The notes under the pieces: generated by a model | Database searches by the model: none | Told to the model about the DNA's origin: nothing | Seen by the model: the letters and a program-made list of their open reading frames with translations, nothing else | NCBI RefSeq assembly: GCF_038896935.1 | Contig: NZ_JBANDC010000011.1 | Span: 1 to 64,000, forward strand | Length of the DNA: 64,000 bases | Direction: 5' to 3' | Source: Collimonas rhizosphaerae | GTDB taxonomy: Bacteria; Pseudomonadota; Gammaproteobacteria; Burkholderiales; Burkholderiaceae_D | Made by a program: the position numbers and the translations under genes | Part shown: one piece after another, positions 53,753 to 64,000 of the stretch | Layout: each line of letters starts with the position of its first letter | How positions within the stretch are numbered: the stretch's first letter is position 1

Positions 53753-54451
53753 ATGCTGAACGTTGAACAACTGAACCAGTATTACGGCTCCTCGCATACC
53801 CTGCGCGGCGTTTCGCTGTCCCTGGAAAAAGGCAAGTGCCTGGCTCTGCTGGGCCGTAACGGCGTCGGCAAGACCACCCTGCTGAAGTGCCTGATGGGCG
53901 TGCTGCCCAGCGCCAGCGGCAAGGTGACGCTGGAAGGACGCGACATCACCAGCCTCAAGCCGCACCAGCGCGCCGCGCTTGGCATTGCCTATGTGCCGCA
54001 GGGACGTGAAATCTTTGCGCGCCTGTCGGTGGAGGAAAACCTGCTGATGGGCATGGCCACCAAGTCCGGCAAGAAGGCGCTGCTGATCAAGGACGAGGTC
54101 TATGAACTGTTCCCGGTGCTGAAGGAAATGCTGCAGCGGCGCGGCGGCGACCTGTCCGGCGGCCAGCAGCAGCAGCTGGCGATCGCGCGCGCCTTGCTGG
54201 CGGAACCGAAGCTGATCATCCTCGACGAACCGACCGAAGGCATCCAGCCCTCCATCATCAAGGATATCGGGCGCGTGATCCGCCTGCTGCGCGAGCGCGG
54301 CGACATCGGCATCCTGCTGTGCGAACAGTACTTCGATTTTGCGCGCGACCTGACGGACAACTTTGTCGTGCTGTCGCGCGGCGAAGTGGTGGCCGCCGGC
54401 AGCCAGGACGGCATGGATGACGACAGCGTGAAACGGCACTTGGCGGTATAG
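53753..54451 (+). CDS. urtE: Urea ABC transporter, ATP-binding protein UrtE
   Basis: 232 aa. Walker A GRNGVGKTTLLK, signature LSGGQQQQLAIARAL, Walker B LIILDEPTEGIQPS and a C-terminal region VKRHLAV. LivF-like; begins MLNVEQLNQYYGSSHTLRGVSL as in UrtE. It lies 6 bp after urtD, and ureD follows 6 bp after it, so transporter and urease genes form one transcription unit. Confidence 0.96.
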   Translation: MLNVEQLNQYYGSSHTLRGVSLSLEKGKCLALLGRNGVGKTTLLKCLMGVLPSASGKVTLEGRDITSLKPHQRAALGIAYVPQGREIFARLSVEENLLMGMATKSGKKALLIKDEVYELFPVLKEMLQRRGGDLSGGQQQQLAIARALLAEPKLIILDEPTEGIQPSIIKDIGRVIRLLRERGDIGILLCEQYFDFARDLTDNFVVLSRGEVVAAGSQDGMDDDSVKRHLAV

Positions 54452-54457
54452 TGCTCC

Positions 54458-55366
54458 ATGGATAACTTGACCGTCCAGCCCATGCCCGCTAGCGCCGAGA
54501 CCGCCCTGCCTGCGGCCCTGTCCGAGCCAATCCATCGCGCCGGCAACCAGGCCTGGCTGGCGCTGCGCTTTGGCGACGACCGCGGCACCACGCGGCTGCT
54601 GGAGCGTGCCCATTACGGTCCCTTGCGCGTGCAGAAGGCGCTCTATCCGGAACATCCGTCGATCTGCCACGCCATCATCGTCCATCCGCCCGGCGGCGTG
54701 GTCGGCGGCGACCAGCTTACCGTCAAGGCCAGCGTCGGCCCAGGCGCCCACGCCTTCCTCACCACGCCCGGCGCGGCCAAGTGGTACCAGGCCAACGGCA
54801 AGCTTTCGCAGCAGCAGGTCAGGCTGCAGGTTGCCGATTCGGCAACCATGGAATGGCTGCCGCAGGAAACCATTTTTTTCGACCGGGCCGAAGTCGCGCT
54901 GGAACACCAGGTCGAGCTGCAAGGCGAAGCCCGCTACATCGGCGGCGAGATCCTGTGCTTCGGCCGCACCGCCTCGGGCGAAACATTCAACAGCGGCCGC
55001 ATCTCGCAGCAGACCAGCATCCGCCGCGACGGCAAATTATTGTGGTTCGAACAAGGCACGCTGAGCGGCGCCAGCCCAGCCATGCATAACCGCCTGGGAT
55101 TGGCGGGCTGTACCGTGTGCGCCACCCTGGTGGCGGCCGGCAAGCCGTTTTCTCCGGGCTTCGTGCAACAGTTGCGCGAACTCTCGAACCAGCTGGCGGG
55201 AGACCGCGCCAGCGTCGGCGTCACGCAGGTGAAATCGGTCCTGGTGCTGCGCCACCTGGGCCACTCCAGCGAACTGGCGCGGCAGTGGATGATGCAAACC
55301 TGGCAGCTGGTCCGCCCGCAAATGCTGGGGCACGAAGCATTGATACCGCGTATCTGGAACACCTGA
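54458..55366 (+). CDS. ureD: Urease accessory protein UreD
   Basis: 302 aa. The UreD pattern is visible: LALRFGDDRGTTRLLERAHYGPLRVQKALYPE, IIVHPPGGVVGGDQLTV, FLTTPGAAKWYQ, WLPQETIFF. It binds apo-urease and docks the UreFG complex for nickel delivery and lysine carbamylation. First urease gene, directly behind urtE. Confidence 0.96.
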   Translation: MDNLTVQPMPASAETALPAALSEPIHRAGNQAWLALRFGDDRGTTRLLERAHYGPLRVQKALYPEHPSICHAIIVHPPGGVVGGDQLTVKASVGPGAHAFLTTPGAAKWYQANGKLSQQQVRLQVADSATMEWLPQETIFFDRAEVALEHQVELQGEARYIGGEILCFGRTASGETFNSGRISQQTSIRRDGKLLWFEQGTLSGASPAMHNRLGLAGCTVCATLVAAGKPFSPGFVQQLRELSNQLAGDRASVGVTQVKSVLVLRHLGHSSELARQWMMQTWQLVRPQMLGHEALIPRIWNT

Positions 55367-55422
55367 ATCAACGAATCAACGAACCGACATCACCTCCGTC
55401 ATCGAAAAGAAAGAACAGTCAC

Positions 55423-55725
55423 ATGGACCTGACGCCAAGAGAGAAAGACAAGCTGCTGATCTTCACCGCCGCCCTGCTGGCAGAACGGCGGCTGGCGCGC
55501 GGCCTCAAGCTGAACTATCCGGAAGCGGTCGCCTTGATCAGCGCCGCCATCATGGAAGGCGCGCGCGACGGCAAGAGCGTCGCCGAACTGATGTCCTACG
55601 GCAGCCAGATCCTGACGCGCGCCGACGTGATGGACGGCATCGCCGAAATGATTCCCGACATCCAGGTCGAAGCCACCTTCCCGGACGGCAGCAAGCTGGT
55701 CACCGTGCATCACCCTATTCCCTAA
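55423..55725 (+). CDS. ureA: Urease gamma subunit
   Basis: 100 aa, exact family length, starting MDLTPREKDKLLIFTAALLAERR. The sequence AVALISAAIMEGARDGKSVAELM, DVMDGIAEMIPDIQVEATFPDG and VTVHHPIP are canonical. Structural subunit of the (UreABC)3 enzyme. 56 bp after ureD; the upstream open frame continuing from ureD's shadow is not coding. Confidence 0.98.
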   Translation: MDLTPREKDKLLIFTAALLAERRLARGLKLNYPEAVALISAAIMEGARDGKSVAELMSYGSQILTRADVMDGIAEMIPDIQVEATFPDGSKLVTVHHPIP

Positions 55726-55742
55726 CCCGCGCCGGAGCCACC

Positions 55743-56062
55743 ATGATTCCAGGAGAAATGCAGATCCAGGGCGGCGACATCGAACTCAATGTCGGCCGCC
55801 GCTGCAGCAGCGTCACCGTCGCCAACAGCGGCGACCGGCCGATCCAGATCGGCTCGCACTTTCATTTTTACGAAGTCAACCCGGCCCTGCTGTTCGAGCG
55901 CGAGGATGCCTACGGCATGCGGCTCAACATAGCCGCCGGCACCGCGGTGCGCTTCGAGCCGGGCCAGAAGCGCACGGTGGAACTGGTGGAGCTGGCGGGC
56001 GACCGCATCGTCTACGGCTTCAACGGCAAGGTCATGGGTGCATTAACGAAACGAGCAAAATC

Positions 56063-56066
<4 letters not shown>
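55743..56066 (+). CDS. ureB: Urease beta subunit
   Basis: 107 aa. Canonical MIPGEMQIQGGDIELNVGR, NSGDRPIQIGSHFHFYEVNPALLFERE, and GTAVRFEPGQKRTVELVELAG. Its stop overlaps the ureC start (ATGA). It contributes to the trimeric urease scaffold. Confidence 0.98.
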
Positions 56067-57766
<1,700 letters not shown>

Positions 57767-57787
57767 TTCAATTTCGATGAAAGCAAG

Positions 57788-58306
57788 ATGTTAATCCTCA
57801 ACACAAAAGTAGAACGCGCCGACCTGATCCATGGCGAACTGGTCTTGCCCTATGAATTGCGCGAGAAGAGTCGCCTGCGGGCAGCGCTGTCCAGCGGCGA
57901 AGAAGTCGGCGTATTCACGGTGCGCGGCACCGTGCTGCGCCATGGCGACCTGCTCAAAGGCAGCGACGACAGCGGCCAGGAGCGCGTGGTCAAGATCATG
58001 GCGGCTGCCGAAGCAACCTACCGCATCGAATGCGCCAGTCCGCACGCCTTGCTGCGCTGTGCTTTCCACCTGGGCAACCGGCACACCCAGGCGCATGTCG
58101 GCGACGGTTTCCTGCGCATACGCAAGGATGCAGTGCTGAAGGAAATGCTGCAGGGCCTGCAAGCCACGGTCACTGAAGAACTGGCGGCGTTCGAGCCCGA
58201 ATCGGGAGCCTATGGCGGCGGCCATCACCACCAGCACGACGGCTTGCTGGCGCCGGTGCCGCTGCGCCAGAAAATCCATCGCCCTGGCGACGAATCCGGC
58301 ACCTGA
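57788..58306 (+). CDS. ureE: Urease accessory protein UreE (nickel metallochaperone)
   Basis: 172 aa. The UreE middle region FHLGNRHTQAHVGDGFLRI carries the conserved metal-binding His, and the C-terminus GGGHHHQHDG is a short His-rich tail (about 144-152), which is modest compared with enteric UreE. It hands nickel to UreG. 21 bp after ureC. Confidence 0.96.
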   Translation: MLILNTKVERADLIHGELVLPYELREKSRLRAALSSGEEVGVFTVRGTVLRHGDLLKGSDDSGQERVVKIMAAAEATYRIECASPHALLRCAFHLGNRHTQAHVGDGFLRIRKDAVLKEMLQGLQATVTEELAAFEPESGAYGGGHHHQHDGLLAPVPLRQKIHRPGDESGT

Positions 58307-58322
58307 GTTCCGCACACACAAG

Positions 58323-59003
58323 ATGAACGCGACCGCACTGCTCCATCTGCTGCAACTGGCCAGTCCGTCGCTGCCGATCGGCGCCTACAGCTATTCGCAG
58401 GGGCTGGAAACGGCCATCGACAAGGGCTGGGTCAAGGATCCGGAATCCGCGCGCGGCTGGATCTGCAACAACCTGCAGCAAGTAGTGGCGCTGTTTGAGG
58501 CGCCCGTCTTGTGGCGCCTGCTGCAAGCGTTCGAAGGCCGCGACGGCGCCGCGGTTGCGCTGTGGACTGAACGTTTCATCGCAGCCCGCGACACCGCCGA
58601 ATTCCGCGCCGAAACCATACAGATGGGATATTCGCTGGGCAAGCTGGCGATCGAACTGCAGGTAGGCGATGCCGCCTTGCTGGCGATCTTGCAGGCCCAG
58701 CCGGAACTGCCGCTGCCGACCGCCTACGCCTACGCCGCGGTAGCGCTGCAGGTGCCGCATGAGGCGGCGCTGCTGGGCATGCTGTTTTCCTGGGCGGAAA
58801 ACCAGGTGCTGGTGTGCGTCAAATCGATACCGCTGGGCCAGGTCGCCGGCCAGCGTTTGCTGTTGTCCTTGCAGACAGAACTGCAGCTGGCTGCACAGCA
58901 AGCGCAAGGACTGGCCGACCATGAATTGTCGAACTGGGCGCCTGGCCTGTCGCTGCTGTCGATGCAGCATGAAGAACAATACAGCCGCCTCTACCGCTCC
59001 TGA
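58323..59003 (+). CDS. ureF: Urease accessory protein UreF
   Basis: 226 aa from the ATG at 58323: MNATALLHLLQLASPSLPIGAYSYSQGLE is the canonical start; an upstream open extension from 58212 overlaps ureE and is not homologous. GLSLLSMQHEEQYSRLYRS closes the protein. UreF bridges UreD and UreG and gates GTP-dependent nickel insertion. 16 bp after ureE. Confidence 0.96.
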   Translation: MNATALLHLLQLASPSLPIGAYSYSQGLETAIDKGWVKDPESARGWICNNLQQVVALFEAPVLWRLLQAFEGRDGAAVALWTERFIAARDTAEFRAETIQMGYSLGKLAIELQVGDAALLAILQAQPELPLPTAYAYAAVALQVPHEAALLGMLFSWAENQVLVCVKSIPLGQVAGQRLLLSLQTELQLAAQQAQGLADHELSNWAPGLSLLSMQHEEQYSRLYRS

Positions 59004-59038
59004 AACCAAGCATTCAATATTTTTAAGCGAATCTCAAC

Positions 59039-59668
59039 ATGACCACTTCCTCAACATCCAATCCACTCCGCGTCGGCATCGGCGGCCCGGTCGGCTCCGG
59101 CAAGACCGCGCTGTGCGAAATGCTGTGCAAAGGCATGCGCGACCGCTACGACATGGCGGTCATCACCAACGACATCTACACCAAGGAAGACATGGAGATC
59201 CTGCTGCGCGCCGACGCCTTGCCGGCGGAGCGCCTGATGGGCGTGGAGACCGGCGGCTGTCCGCACACCGCGATACGTGAAGACGCCTCGATCAACCTGG
59301 AAGCGATTGCGCGCATGAGCGCCGACTTTCCCGACCTCGACCTGATCCTGCTGGAATCCGGCGGCGACAATCTGGCAGCGACCTTCAGCCCGGAACTGTC
59401 CGACCTCACCATCTACGTGATCGACGTTGCCGGCGGCGAAAAAATCCCGCGCAAGGGCGGCCCCGGCATCACCCGTTCCGACCTGCTGATCATCAACAAG
59501 ACCGACCTCGCCCCCTACGTCGGCGCCAACCTGGATGTGATGGCGCACGACGCCAAAAAGATGCGCGGCGAACGGCCGTTCATTTTCACCAACCTGCGCA
59601 GCGGCGACGGCGTTGAGCAAGTGATCGCTTTCATCCGCGAGCAAGGGTTGCTTGATCAATCTAAATAA
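59039..59668 (+). CDS. ureG: Urease accessory GTPase UreG
   Basis: 209 aa. P-loop GGPVGSGKTALCE, GVETGGCPHTAIREDASIN with the metal-binding Cys-Pro-His, LILLESGGDNLAATFSPEL, and NKTDLAPYVGA. UreG hydrolyses GTP to load nickel into apo-urease. 35 bp after ureF. Confidence 0.97.
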   Translation: MTTSSTSNPLRVGIGGPVGSGKTALCEMLCKGMRDRYDMAVITNDIYTKEDMEILLRADALPAERLMGVETGGCPHTAIREDASINLEAIARMSADFPDLDLILLESGGDNLAATFSPELSDLTIYVIDVAGGEKIPRKGGPGITRSDLLIINKTDLAPYVGANLDVMAHDAKKMRGERPFIFTNLRSGDGVEQVIAFIREQGLLDQSK

Positions 59669-59719
59669 GCAACCTAAATGAATTCTTCAAATAAACAGCC
59701 ATTTTCAAGGAGCACCGCC

Positions 59720-60322
59720 ATGTCCCATCTTTCCGCCCGCACTTGTGGCCGCCTCAGCGCGCTGGCCATCGCCGCCCTCGGCATCGGCTCGGCATTCGCC
59801 CATCCGGGCCATCCCGACGCGTTCGGCTTCAACGACGGATTTTCCCATCCGCTCTCCGGCATCGACCATTTGCTGGCGATGCTGGCGGTCGGCCTGTGGG
59901 CGGCGCAAAACAAGCGCTCCGCGCTGTGGGTGCTGCCGCTGGCGTTTCCGCTGACGATGGTGGCCGGCGCGCTGCTGGCGTTTTCCGGCCTGCAGCTGCC
60001 CGCGGTTGAAACCGGCATTGCGGCATCGGTCGCCGTGCTCGGCCTGCTGATCGCCTTCGCCGTGCGCATGCCGCTCTGGGCCAGCGCCGGCGTGGTTTCC
60101 ATCTTCGCGCTGTTCCACGGCTATGCGCATGGCAGCGAATTGCCGCATGGCGCCTCGGCGCTTTGGTATGGCGTCGGTTTTGTCGCTGCGACAGCGCTGC
60201 TGCATGCGCTTGGCCTGGCGATCGGCCTGGTTGCCGGCCAGAAAATGGCGGCGCAGGCAGTGCGGCTGGGCGGCGTGGCGATTGCGGCGGTGGGCGGCTA
60301 CCTGCTGTCCGGCGCATTCTAA
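59720..60322 (+). CDS. ureJ: HupE/UreJ-family nickel transporter
   Basis: 200 aa from 59720, where AAGGAG precedes the ATG (an upstream ATG at 59678 lacks a site). An N-terminal signal-like stretch precedes HPGHPDAFGFNDGFSHPLSGIDHLLAMLAVGLWA, the HupE/UreJ hallmark with metal-liganding His and Asp, followed by about five further membrane helices (FHGYAHGSELP). It probably supplies nickel for the urease. Last gene of the ure block and followed by a terminator. Confidence 0.9.
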   Translation: MSHLSARTCGRLSALAIAALGIGSAFAHPGHPDAFGFNDGFSHPLSGIDHLLAMLAVGLWAAQNKRSALWVLPLAFPLTMVAGALLAFSGLQLPAVETGIAASVAVLGLLIAFAVRMPLWASAGVVSIFALFHGYAHGSELPHGASALWYGVGFVAATALLHALGLAIGLVAGQKMAAQAVRLGGVAIAAVGGYLLSGAF

Positions 60323-60364
60323 GAAACAGCCAAGCCCTGCGGCGGCTGCTTGCAGCCATTCAAA

Positions 60365-60412
60365 AAAACCAGGCTCTTCCGCGGTTCGCTGCGGAGAGCC
60401 TGGCTTTTTATT
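60365..60412 (+). terminator. Rho-independent terminator after the urea block
   Basis: Arms 60369-60382 and 60391-60403 pair with one bulged T, followed by CTTTTTA. Flanked on the left by A7, so it can also work for the opposite strand. Confidence 0.85.
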
Positions 60413-60504
60413 GCGCAAGCCCCTCGTACATCCAAATATGCTAATGTCTTTCAGCTTGCCTGAGTCATTGCACTTCCTATTTTGCTGCCTGGACTGGATA
60501 TAAC

Positions 60505-61377
60505 ATGACTACCTCTATTGCATACCGGATACCGGGGCGCGCCCGCGACCTCGGCGAACTTGTAGTACGCCGCGTGCTGCCGGCCGGCCACCACCAAAGC
60601 GTAGGACCTTTCCTGTTTTTCGACCACATGGGACCGGTCGACTTCGCCAGCGGCCAGGGCATCGATGTCCGCCCGCACCCGCACATCGGCCTGGCGACGG
60701 TCACCTATCTGTTCGAAGGCGCCATCCGCCACCATGACAGCCTGGGCAACGACCAGGAAATCATTCCGGGCGACGTCAACTGGATGACTGCCGGACGCGG
60801 CATCGTCCATGCCGAACGCACGCCTGCGGCGCAACGCGCCAAAGGCTGGCGCCTGCACGGCATCCAGACCTGGGTGGCGCTGCCGCTGGCCGACGAACAG
60901 GGGCCGCCGGCCTTCGTTCACCATCCGGCTGCCAGCCTGCCCTTGGTCGAAGGCGACGGTTACCGGTTACGCATCATCGCCGGCCGCGCCTTCGGCAAGG
61001 AGGCGCCGGTCAAGGTCCTGGCGCCGACCTTGTATGTCGCCGCCGAAATGCAGGCCGGCGCGCAGTTCACGCTGGAAGCGGAATATCCGCAGCAGGCGGT
61101 GTATGTCGCCAGCGGCAGCGTGACCATCGATGGCGAAATGCTGGAAATGGGCGTGCTGGCGGTATTGGAACCTGGCCAGGCGGTGCGCATTGCCGCCGGC
61201 GAAGCAGCCCAGGTCATGCTGCTGGGCGGCGCTCCTATCGACGGGCCGCGCACCATCTGGTGGAATTTTGTCGCCAGCGATCCGCAGCTGATTGAAACCG
61301 CCAAAGACAACTGGCGCGAGCAGCGCTTCGATCCGGTGCCGGGCGACAACGAACGGATTCCCTTGCCGGATGCATAA
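60505..61377 (+). CDS. Pirin family protein
   Basis: 290 aa bicupin. The metal site is visible: RPHPHIGLATVTYLFEGAIRHHDSLGN (His pairs) and MTAGRGIVHAERTP. Pirins are cupin proteins with iron; bacterial members include quercetin 2,3-dioxygenases. No flavonoid or partner gene adjacent, so the physiological role is unclear. Starts MTTSIAYRIPGRARDLGELVVRRVLPAGHHQSVGPFLFFDHMGP, as typical. Confidence 0.9.
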   Translation: MTTSIAYRIPGRARDLGELVVRRVLPAGHHQSVGPFLFFDHMGPVDFASGQGIDVRPHPHIGLATVTYLFEGAIRHHDSLGNDQEIIPGDVNWMTAGRGIVHAERTPAAQRAKGWRLHGIQTWVALPLADEQGPPAFVHHPAASLPLVEGDGYRLRIIAGRAFGKEAPVKVLAPTLYVAAEMQAGAQFTLEAEYPQQAVYVASGSVTIDGEMLEMGVLAVLEPGQAVRIAAGEAAQVMLLGGAPIDGPRTIWWNFVASDPQLIETAKDNWREQRFDPVPGDNERIPLPDA

Positions 61378-61497
61378 GCTCATATCCATCAGCAGTTAAT
61401 AATTATTGATAATTTAATTAAAATTGATCTTATCTATTTACTTATATCGAGAATAATACGAGCCAGACCTTCCCTGCCGTTCGCTGAAAGGAATTGC

Positions 61498-61653
61498 ATG
61501 AAAAAGCTTACAACCGCCGTCGGCCAGGTCCAGCACCAGGTCGATGCCGGCAACATCGGCAAACGGCTGCGGCGAACCGCAATCAAGCACCCTGTCGGCG
61601 CCCAGGCTCTTCACGTAATCCAGGTTGCGCAAGGATGCCGTGGCAATCCTTAG
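61498..61653 (-). pseudogene. Remnant of a zinc-type alcohol dehydrogenase / quinone oxidoreductase
   Basis: About 50 codons in one frame read RIATASLRNLDYVKSLGADRVLDCGS and GIDLVLDLADGG, the nucleotide-binding part of an MDR-family oxidoreductase (compare TAS.RN.DFV.SLGAD.VIDY and DVVLD..GG). Both ends are missing: no Zn-ligand N-terminus or C-terminal half. It reads leftward and stops abruptly where a LysR remnant begins. Confidence 0.65.
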
Positions 61654-61672
61654 ATCGTGGTCCGCGACGCCG

Positions 61673-61843
61673 TCGCTGATCCGGCAGGAACTGGAATGCG
61701 GCCTGCTGCATGAGATCGGCATCCTGGCTGACAGCGAAGTGGAAGTCTGGCTGCTGTATTCGAGCCGGCGCCATGTCAGCAGCAGGCTGCGGGTATTCTC
61801 CGACCTGTTGCTGGAAACTTTTCCGGACGCCAGGATGATTTGA
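61673..61843 (+). pseudogene. C-terminal remnant of a LysR-family regulator
   Basis: About 56 codons, SLIRQELECGLLHEIGILADSEVEVWLLYSSRRHVSSRLRVFSDLLLETF, match the end of LysR effector domains (L..L......VWLLYP..R..S.RLRVF.DFL...F). The HTH and most of the domain are missing. It starts about 20 bp from the ADH remnant on the opposite strand, consistent with one deletion through a divergent pair. Confidence 0.65.
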
Positions 61844-61993
61844 TGCCAGGCTGCCATCGCATCTGGCCAATATCAACGGCACACTGGGCTGGGAAAGCGC
61901 AAACCGGCGTCAACGGCTAGCATGGTCCGGGATGGCTTGAGCGACGCCATCCTGCAGTTTCCACGGTCGCTCGACAGAACAGGAGAACGCAAT

Positions 61994-62686
61994 ATGGCAA
62001 CCCAGCTTAATATAGTCCTGGTGCATGGCGCATGGGGCGACGGCTCGCACTGGCGCCACGTGATTCCGCCGCTGCACGCAAGAGGATACCGCGTGAGCGC
62101 CGTGCAAAACCCGCTCACCTCGCTGGCCGACGATGTCGATCGCACCACCAGGTTCGCCGCGGCGCAGGACGGCCCGACGCTGCTGGTCGGCCACTCCTAC
62201 GGCGGCATGGTGATCACCGGCGCGGGCCATGCGCCGAATGTGCTTGGCCTGGTGTACGTTGCCGCCTTTGCTCCCGATGAAGGCGAAACCCCGGGAGGCA
62301 TTTTCGGCATGCGCGAGCCGCCGCCCGGCGCCGCCAGCATCGCGCCGGACGACAACGGTTTCCTGTGGATCGCCCGCGACCAGTTCCGCGACAATTTCTG
62401 CCAGGACGTGGATGCAACGGAAGCGCTGGTGATGGCGCTGACGCAGAAGCCGATCGCTGCCCGTTGCTTCGGCGACGCCTCGGGGCCGCCGGCATGGAAA
62501 ACCAAACCCTCCTGGTACCAGGTCTCGAGCAGCGACCGCATGATCCCGCCGGCAACCGAGCGCTGGTTCGCCGAACGCATGCAACCCAGGAAGACCATCG
62601 AACTGGCTGCCAGCCATGCTTCCATGGCCTCGCATCCCGATGAAATCGTCGCCCTGATTGAAGAGGCGGCGCGCGCCCTGGCCTGA
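61994..62686 (+). CDS. Alpha/beta hydrolase (esterase EstC/salicylate esterase-like)
   Basis: 230 aa from the ATG at 61994, preceded by AGGAGA. IVLVHGAWGDGSHWRHVIPPL (oxyanion region), GHSYGGMV with the nucleophile Ser near 77, and the late AASHASMASHPDEI with the catalytic His. It resembles plant-type methyl-ester esterases and bacterial EstC. Substrate unknown. Confidence 0.87.
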   Translation: MATQLNIVLVHGAWGDGSHWRHVIPPLHARGYRVSAVQNPLTSLADDVDRTTRFAAAQDGPTLLVGHSYGGMVITGAGHAPNVLGLVYVAAFAPDEGETPGGIFGMREPPPGAASIAPDDNGFLWIARDQFRDNFCQDVDATEALVMALTQKPIAARCFGDASGPPAWKTKPSWYQVSSSDRMIPPATERWFAERMQPRKTIELAASHASMASHPDEIVALIEEAARALA

Positions 62687-62741
62687 TGCGGCCGTCACAG
62701 CGCCGCGGCAGCCGGCTACCGGCTGGCTGCGGCGCTTATCG

Positions 62742-63629
62742 TCATTGCATTTGCACCCTTGGCTTCCACAGCGTCCAGCCGAGGTTCATGCCCGCGGCAG
62801 CGATCAGGATAGCGGCGGCGCCGATCAGCTGGCTCAGCTGCAGCCGGTGGCCGAAGGCCAGGAAATCCACTGCGATCGCCACGATGGGATAGATGAACGA
62901 CAGCGATCCCGTCAGGTGCGTCGGCAATTTCTGGATCGCGCCATACAGCAGGATATACATCAGCCCGGTGTGCACCACGCCGACCGTCACCAGTATGCTC
63001 CAGGCGCCGACGCCGGAAGGCAGCGCCGACAAGTGGGCGAAAGGGGCCAGCATCAGCATGCCGACGCAAACCTGGACCAAGGCAATCAGGTGCGGCGGCG
63101 TACCGGCCAGTTTCTTGGTAATGATGGCGGCCACCGCATAGAAAAAGGCTGCGCCCAACGCCATCAGTATCCCCGCCAGGTAATTGCTGCCGCTATCGGC
63201 CGCCCCCGGTTGCGCCAGCACGATCAGCAGCATGCCGGCAAAGGCTATCGCGAGCCAGGTCAGCTTGTTGAGCGTCAGCCGCTCAGCGAAAAAAACCGCG
63301 CCCAGGCAGACCAGCATGAACGGCTGAGTGTTGTAGACCGCGGTAGAGATCGAGATCGACGCATGCGAATAAGAGACGAACAGCAGCAGCCAGTTGACCA
63401 CGATCGCCACGCCGCCCAGCGCCGCCAGGGCCAGCAGGCGCAGCGTGATGGCGCCGCGCAGCAGCCCCATTCCAGCGCAGACTAGCAGCAAGGTAGCCGC
63501 GCCAAACACACAGCGCCAGAACACTACGTCCAGCACCGGCTGGCCCGAAACCACGACAAACCAGCCGATGGTTCCCGAAATGACCATGGCGGCGGTCATT
63601 TCAACCGTGCCGCTTACCTTCTTGTTCAT
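62742..63629 (-). CDS. EamA/DMT-family transporter
   Basis: 295 aa from the ATG at 63629, preceded by GGGAGC. About ten helices in two EamA repeats (VISGTIGWFVVVSGQ; LMALGAAFFYAVAAIITKKLAG). Likely exports amino acids or small metabolites. It is divergent from an Lrp/AsnC-family regulator 133 bp away, a common pairing in which the regulator senses the exported amino acid. Distinct in sequence from the EamA protein at 39102-40094. Confidence 0.88.
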   Translation of the reverse strand: MNKKVSGTVEMTAAMVISGTIGWFVVVSGQPVLDVVFWRCVFGAATLLLVCAGMGLLRGAITLRLLALAALGGVAIVVNWLLLFVSYSHASISISTAVYNTQPFMLVCLGAVFFAERLTLNKLTWLAIAFAGMLLIVLAQPGAADSGSNYLAGILMALGAAFFYAVAAIITKKLAGTPPHLIALVQVCVGMLMLAPFAHLSALPSGVGAWSILVTVGVVHTGLMYILLYGAIQKLPTHLTGSLSFIYPIVAIAVDFLAFGHRLQLSQLIGAAAILIAAAGMNLGWTLWKPRVQMQ

Positions 63630-63762
63630 ACAAAGCTCCCGAAAGCCGTCAGAGCCTGATAATCTCACTTTATCATCGTGTTTTCCATGCTTAATACAAG
63701 GAAATATCCGTCATTATCCTTATTATATAAGGCAATATTTCAAATTTTCGGAGACATGCAAA

Positions 63763-64000
63763 ATGCTGAACAATGTCGACCAGCGCATCCTTGAAGTCCT
63801 GCTCAAGGATGCGCGCATTTCACTCAAAGAACTGGGCCAGCAGGTTGGCCTGTCCTCGCCCAGCGTGTCGGAGCGGCTGCACCGGCTTGAGGAGCGCGGC
63901 GTCATCCGCGGGTTCACGGTGGATATCGATCCGCAGGCGCTGGGCTACCAGCTGCAAGCCATCGTGCGCATCCGGCCCCTGCCCGGCAAGCTGCAGATGG
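63763..64000 (+). CDS. Lrp/AsnC-family transcriptional regulator (truncated by window end)
   Basis: First 79 codons only: MLNNVDQRILEVLLKDARIS and KELGQQVGLSSPSVSERLHRLEERGVI are the classical Lrp HTH, followed by the start of the ligand-binding RAM domain (GYQLQAIVRIRPLPGKLQM). The ATG at 63763 follows GGAGA. It probably regulates the divergent EamA exporter according to an amino acid; the specificity domain lies outside the window. Confidence 0.88.
   Translation, partial: MLNNVDQRILEVLLKDARISLKELGQQVGLSSPSVSERLHRLEERGVIRGFTVDIDPQALGYQLQAIVRIRPLPGKLQM

Overview
The window reads as a GC-rich betaproteobacterial chromosome, most likely Burkholderiales and probably Oxalobacteraceae (Collimonas or Herbaspirillum type). 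The family call is inferred from the dnaX-ybaB-recR block, the urt-ure nitrogen block, the codon style and the dispersed GGGGTCAGAGT palindromes. No rRNA, tRNA, CRISPR array, transposase or replication origin was found. Almost every base lies in a recognisable gene or a short intergenic region.

Layout. 0.07-3.2 kb: a composite palindromic repeat, then a three-gene ABC importer of the nitrate/sulfonate type. 3.4-6.6 kb: recR, ybaB and dnaX; dnaX carries a 9-A run placed so that slippage gives a gamma-like short form. 6.8-19 kb: aidB, PBP1A, a hydrolase, a Tat-exported amidase, comEC-tatD, a flavin reductase fused to a MarR-like domain, and a LysR regulator. 19.1-26 kb: a type VI secretion effector island (VgrG, DUF4123 adaptor, two DUF3304 immunity lipoproteins, a broken tle1 remnant, an intact Tle1 phospholipase and PAAR), with an inverted second copy of the 0.26-kb composite repeat beside its PAAR end. 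26.5-30 kb: an MFS-DUF2848-amidase operon. 30-36.6 kb: DUF1223, a pterin operon (folM-like plus phhB), hydrolase, FMN reductase, GST and small proteins. 36.7-38.6 kb: a secreted S53 (sedolisin) peptidase.

39.1-43.3 kb holds the most novel-looking locus: a divergent argininosuccinate-synthase paralogue with an altered substrate loop, translationally coupled to a free-amino-acid 2OG-Fe(II) hydroxylase of the isoleucine-dioxygenase family, followed by an EamA exporter and faced by a LysR regulator. It looks like a small pathway that hydroxylates an amino acid, ligates it and exports the product; the product is unknown. Its LysR gene ends inside a 165-bp MITE-like element with perfect 25-bp inverted ends, which also abuts a cell-wall amidase gene.

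43.4-48 kb: amidase, AraC regulator, dapA-like aldolase and a ChaA-type antiporter. 48.1-60.3 kb: the nitrogen block, with an NtrC-type dyad and a sigma-54 promoter ahead of urtA, then urtBCDE and ureDABCEFGJ, which import urea and hydrolyse it to ammonia and CO2 with a nickel urease. A repeat-filled 0.54-kb gap separates urtA from urtBCDE. 60.5-64 kb: pirin, a scar holding remnants of a divergent alcohol dehydrogenase/LysR pair, a hydrolase, a second EamA transporter and a divergent Lrp/AsnC regulator cut by the window end.
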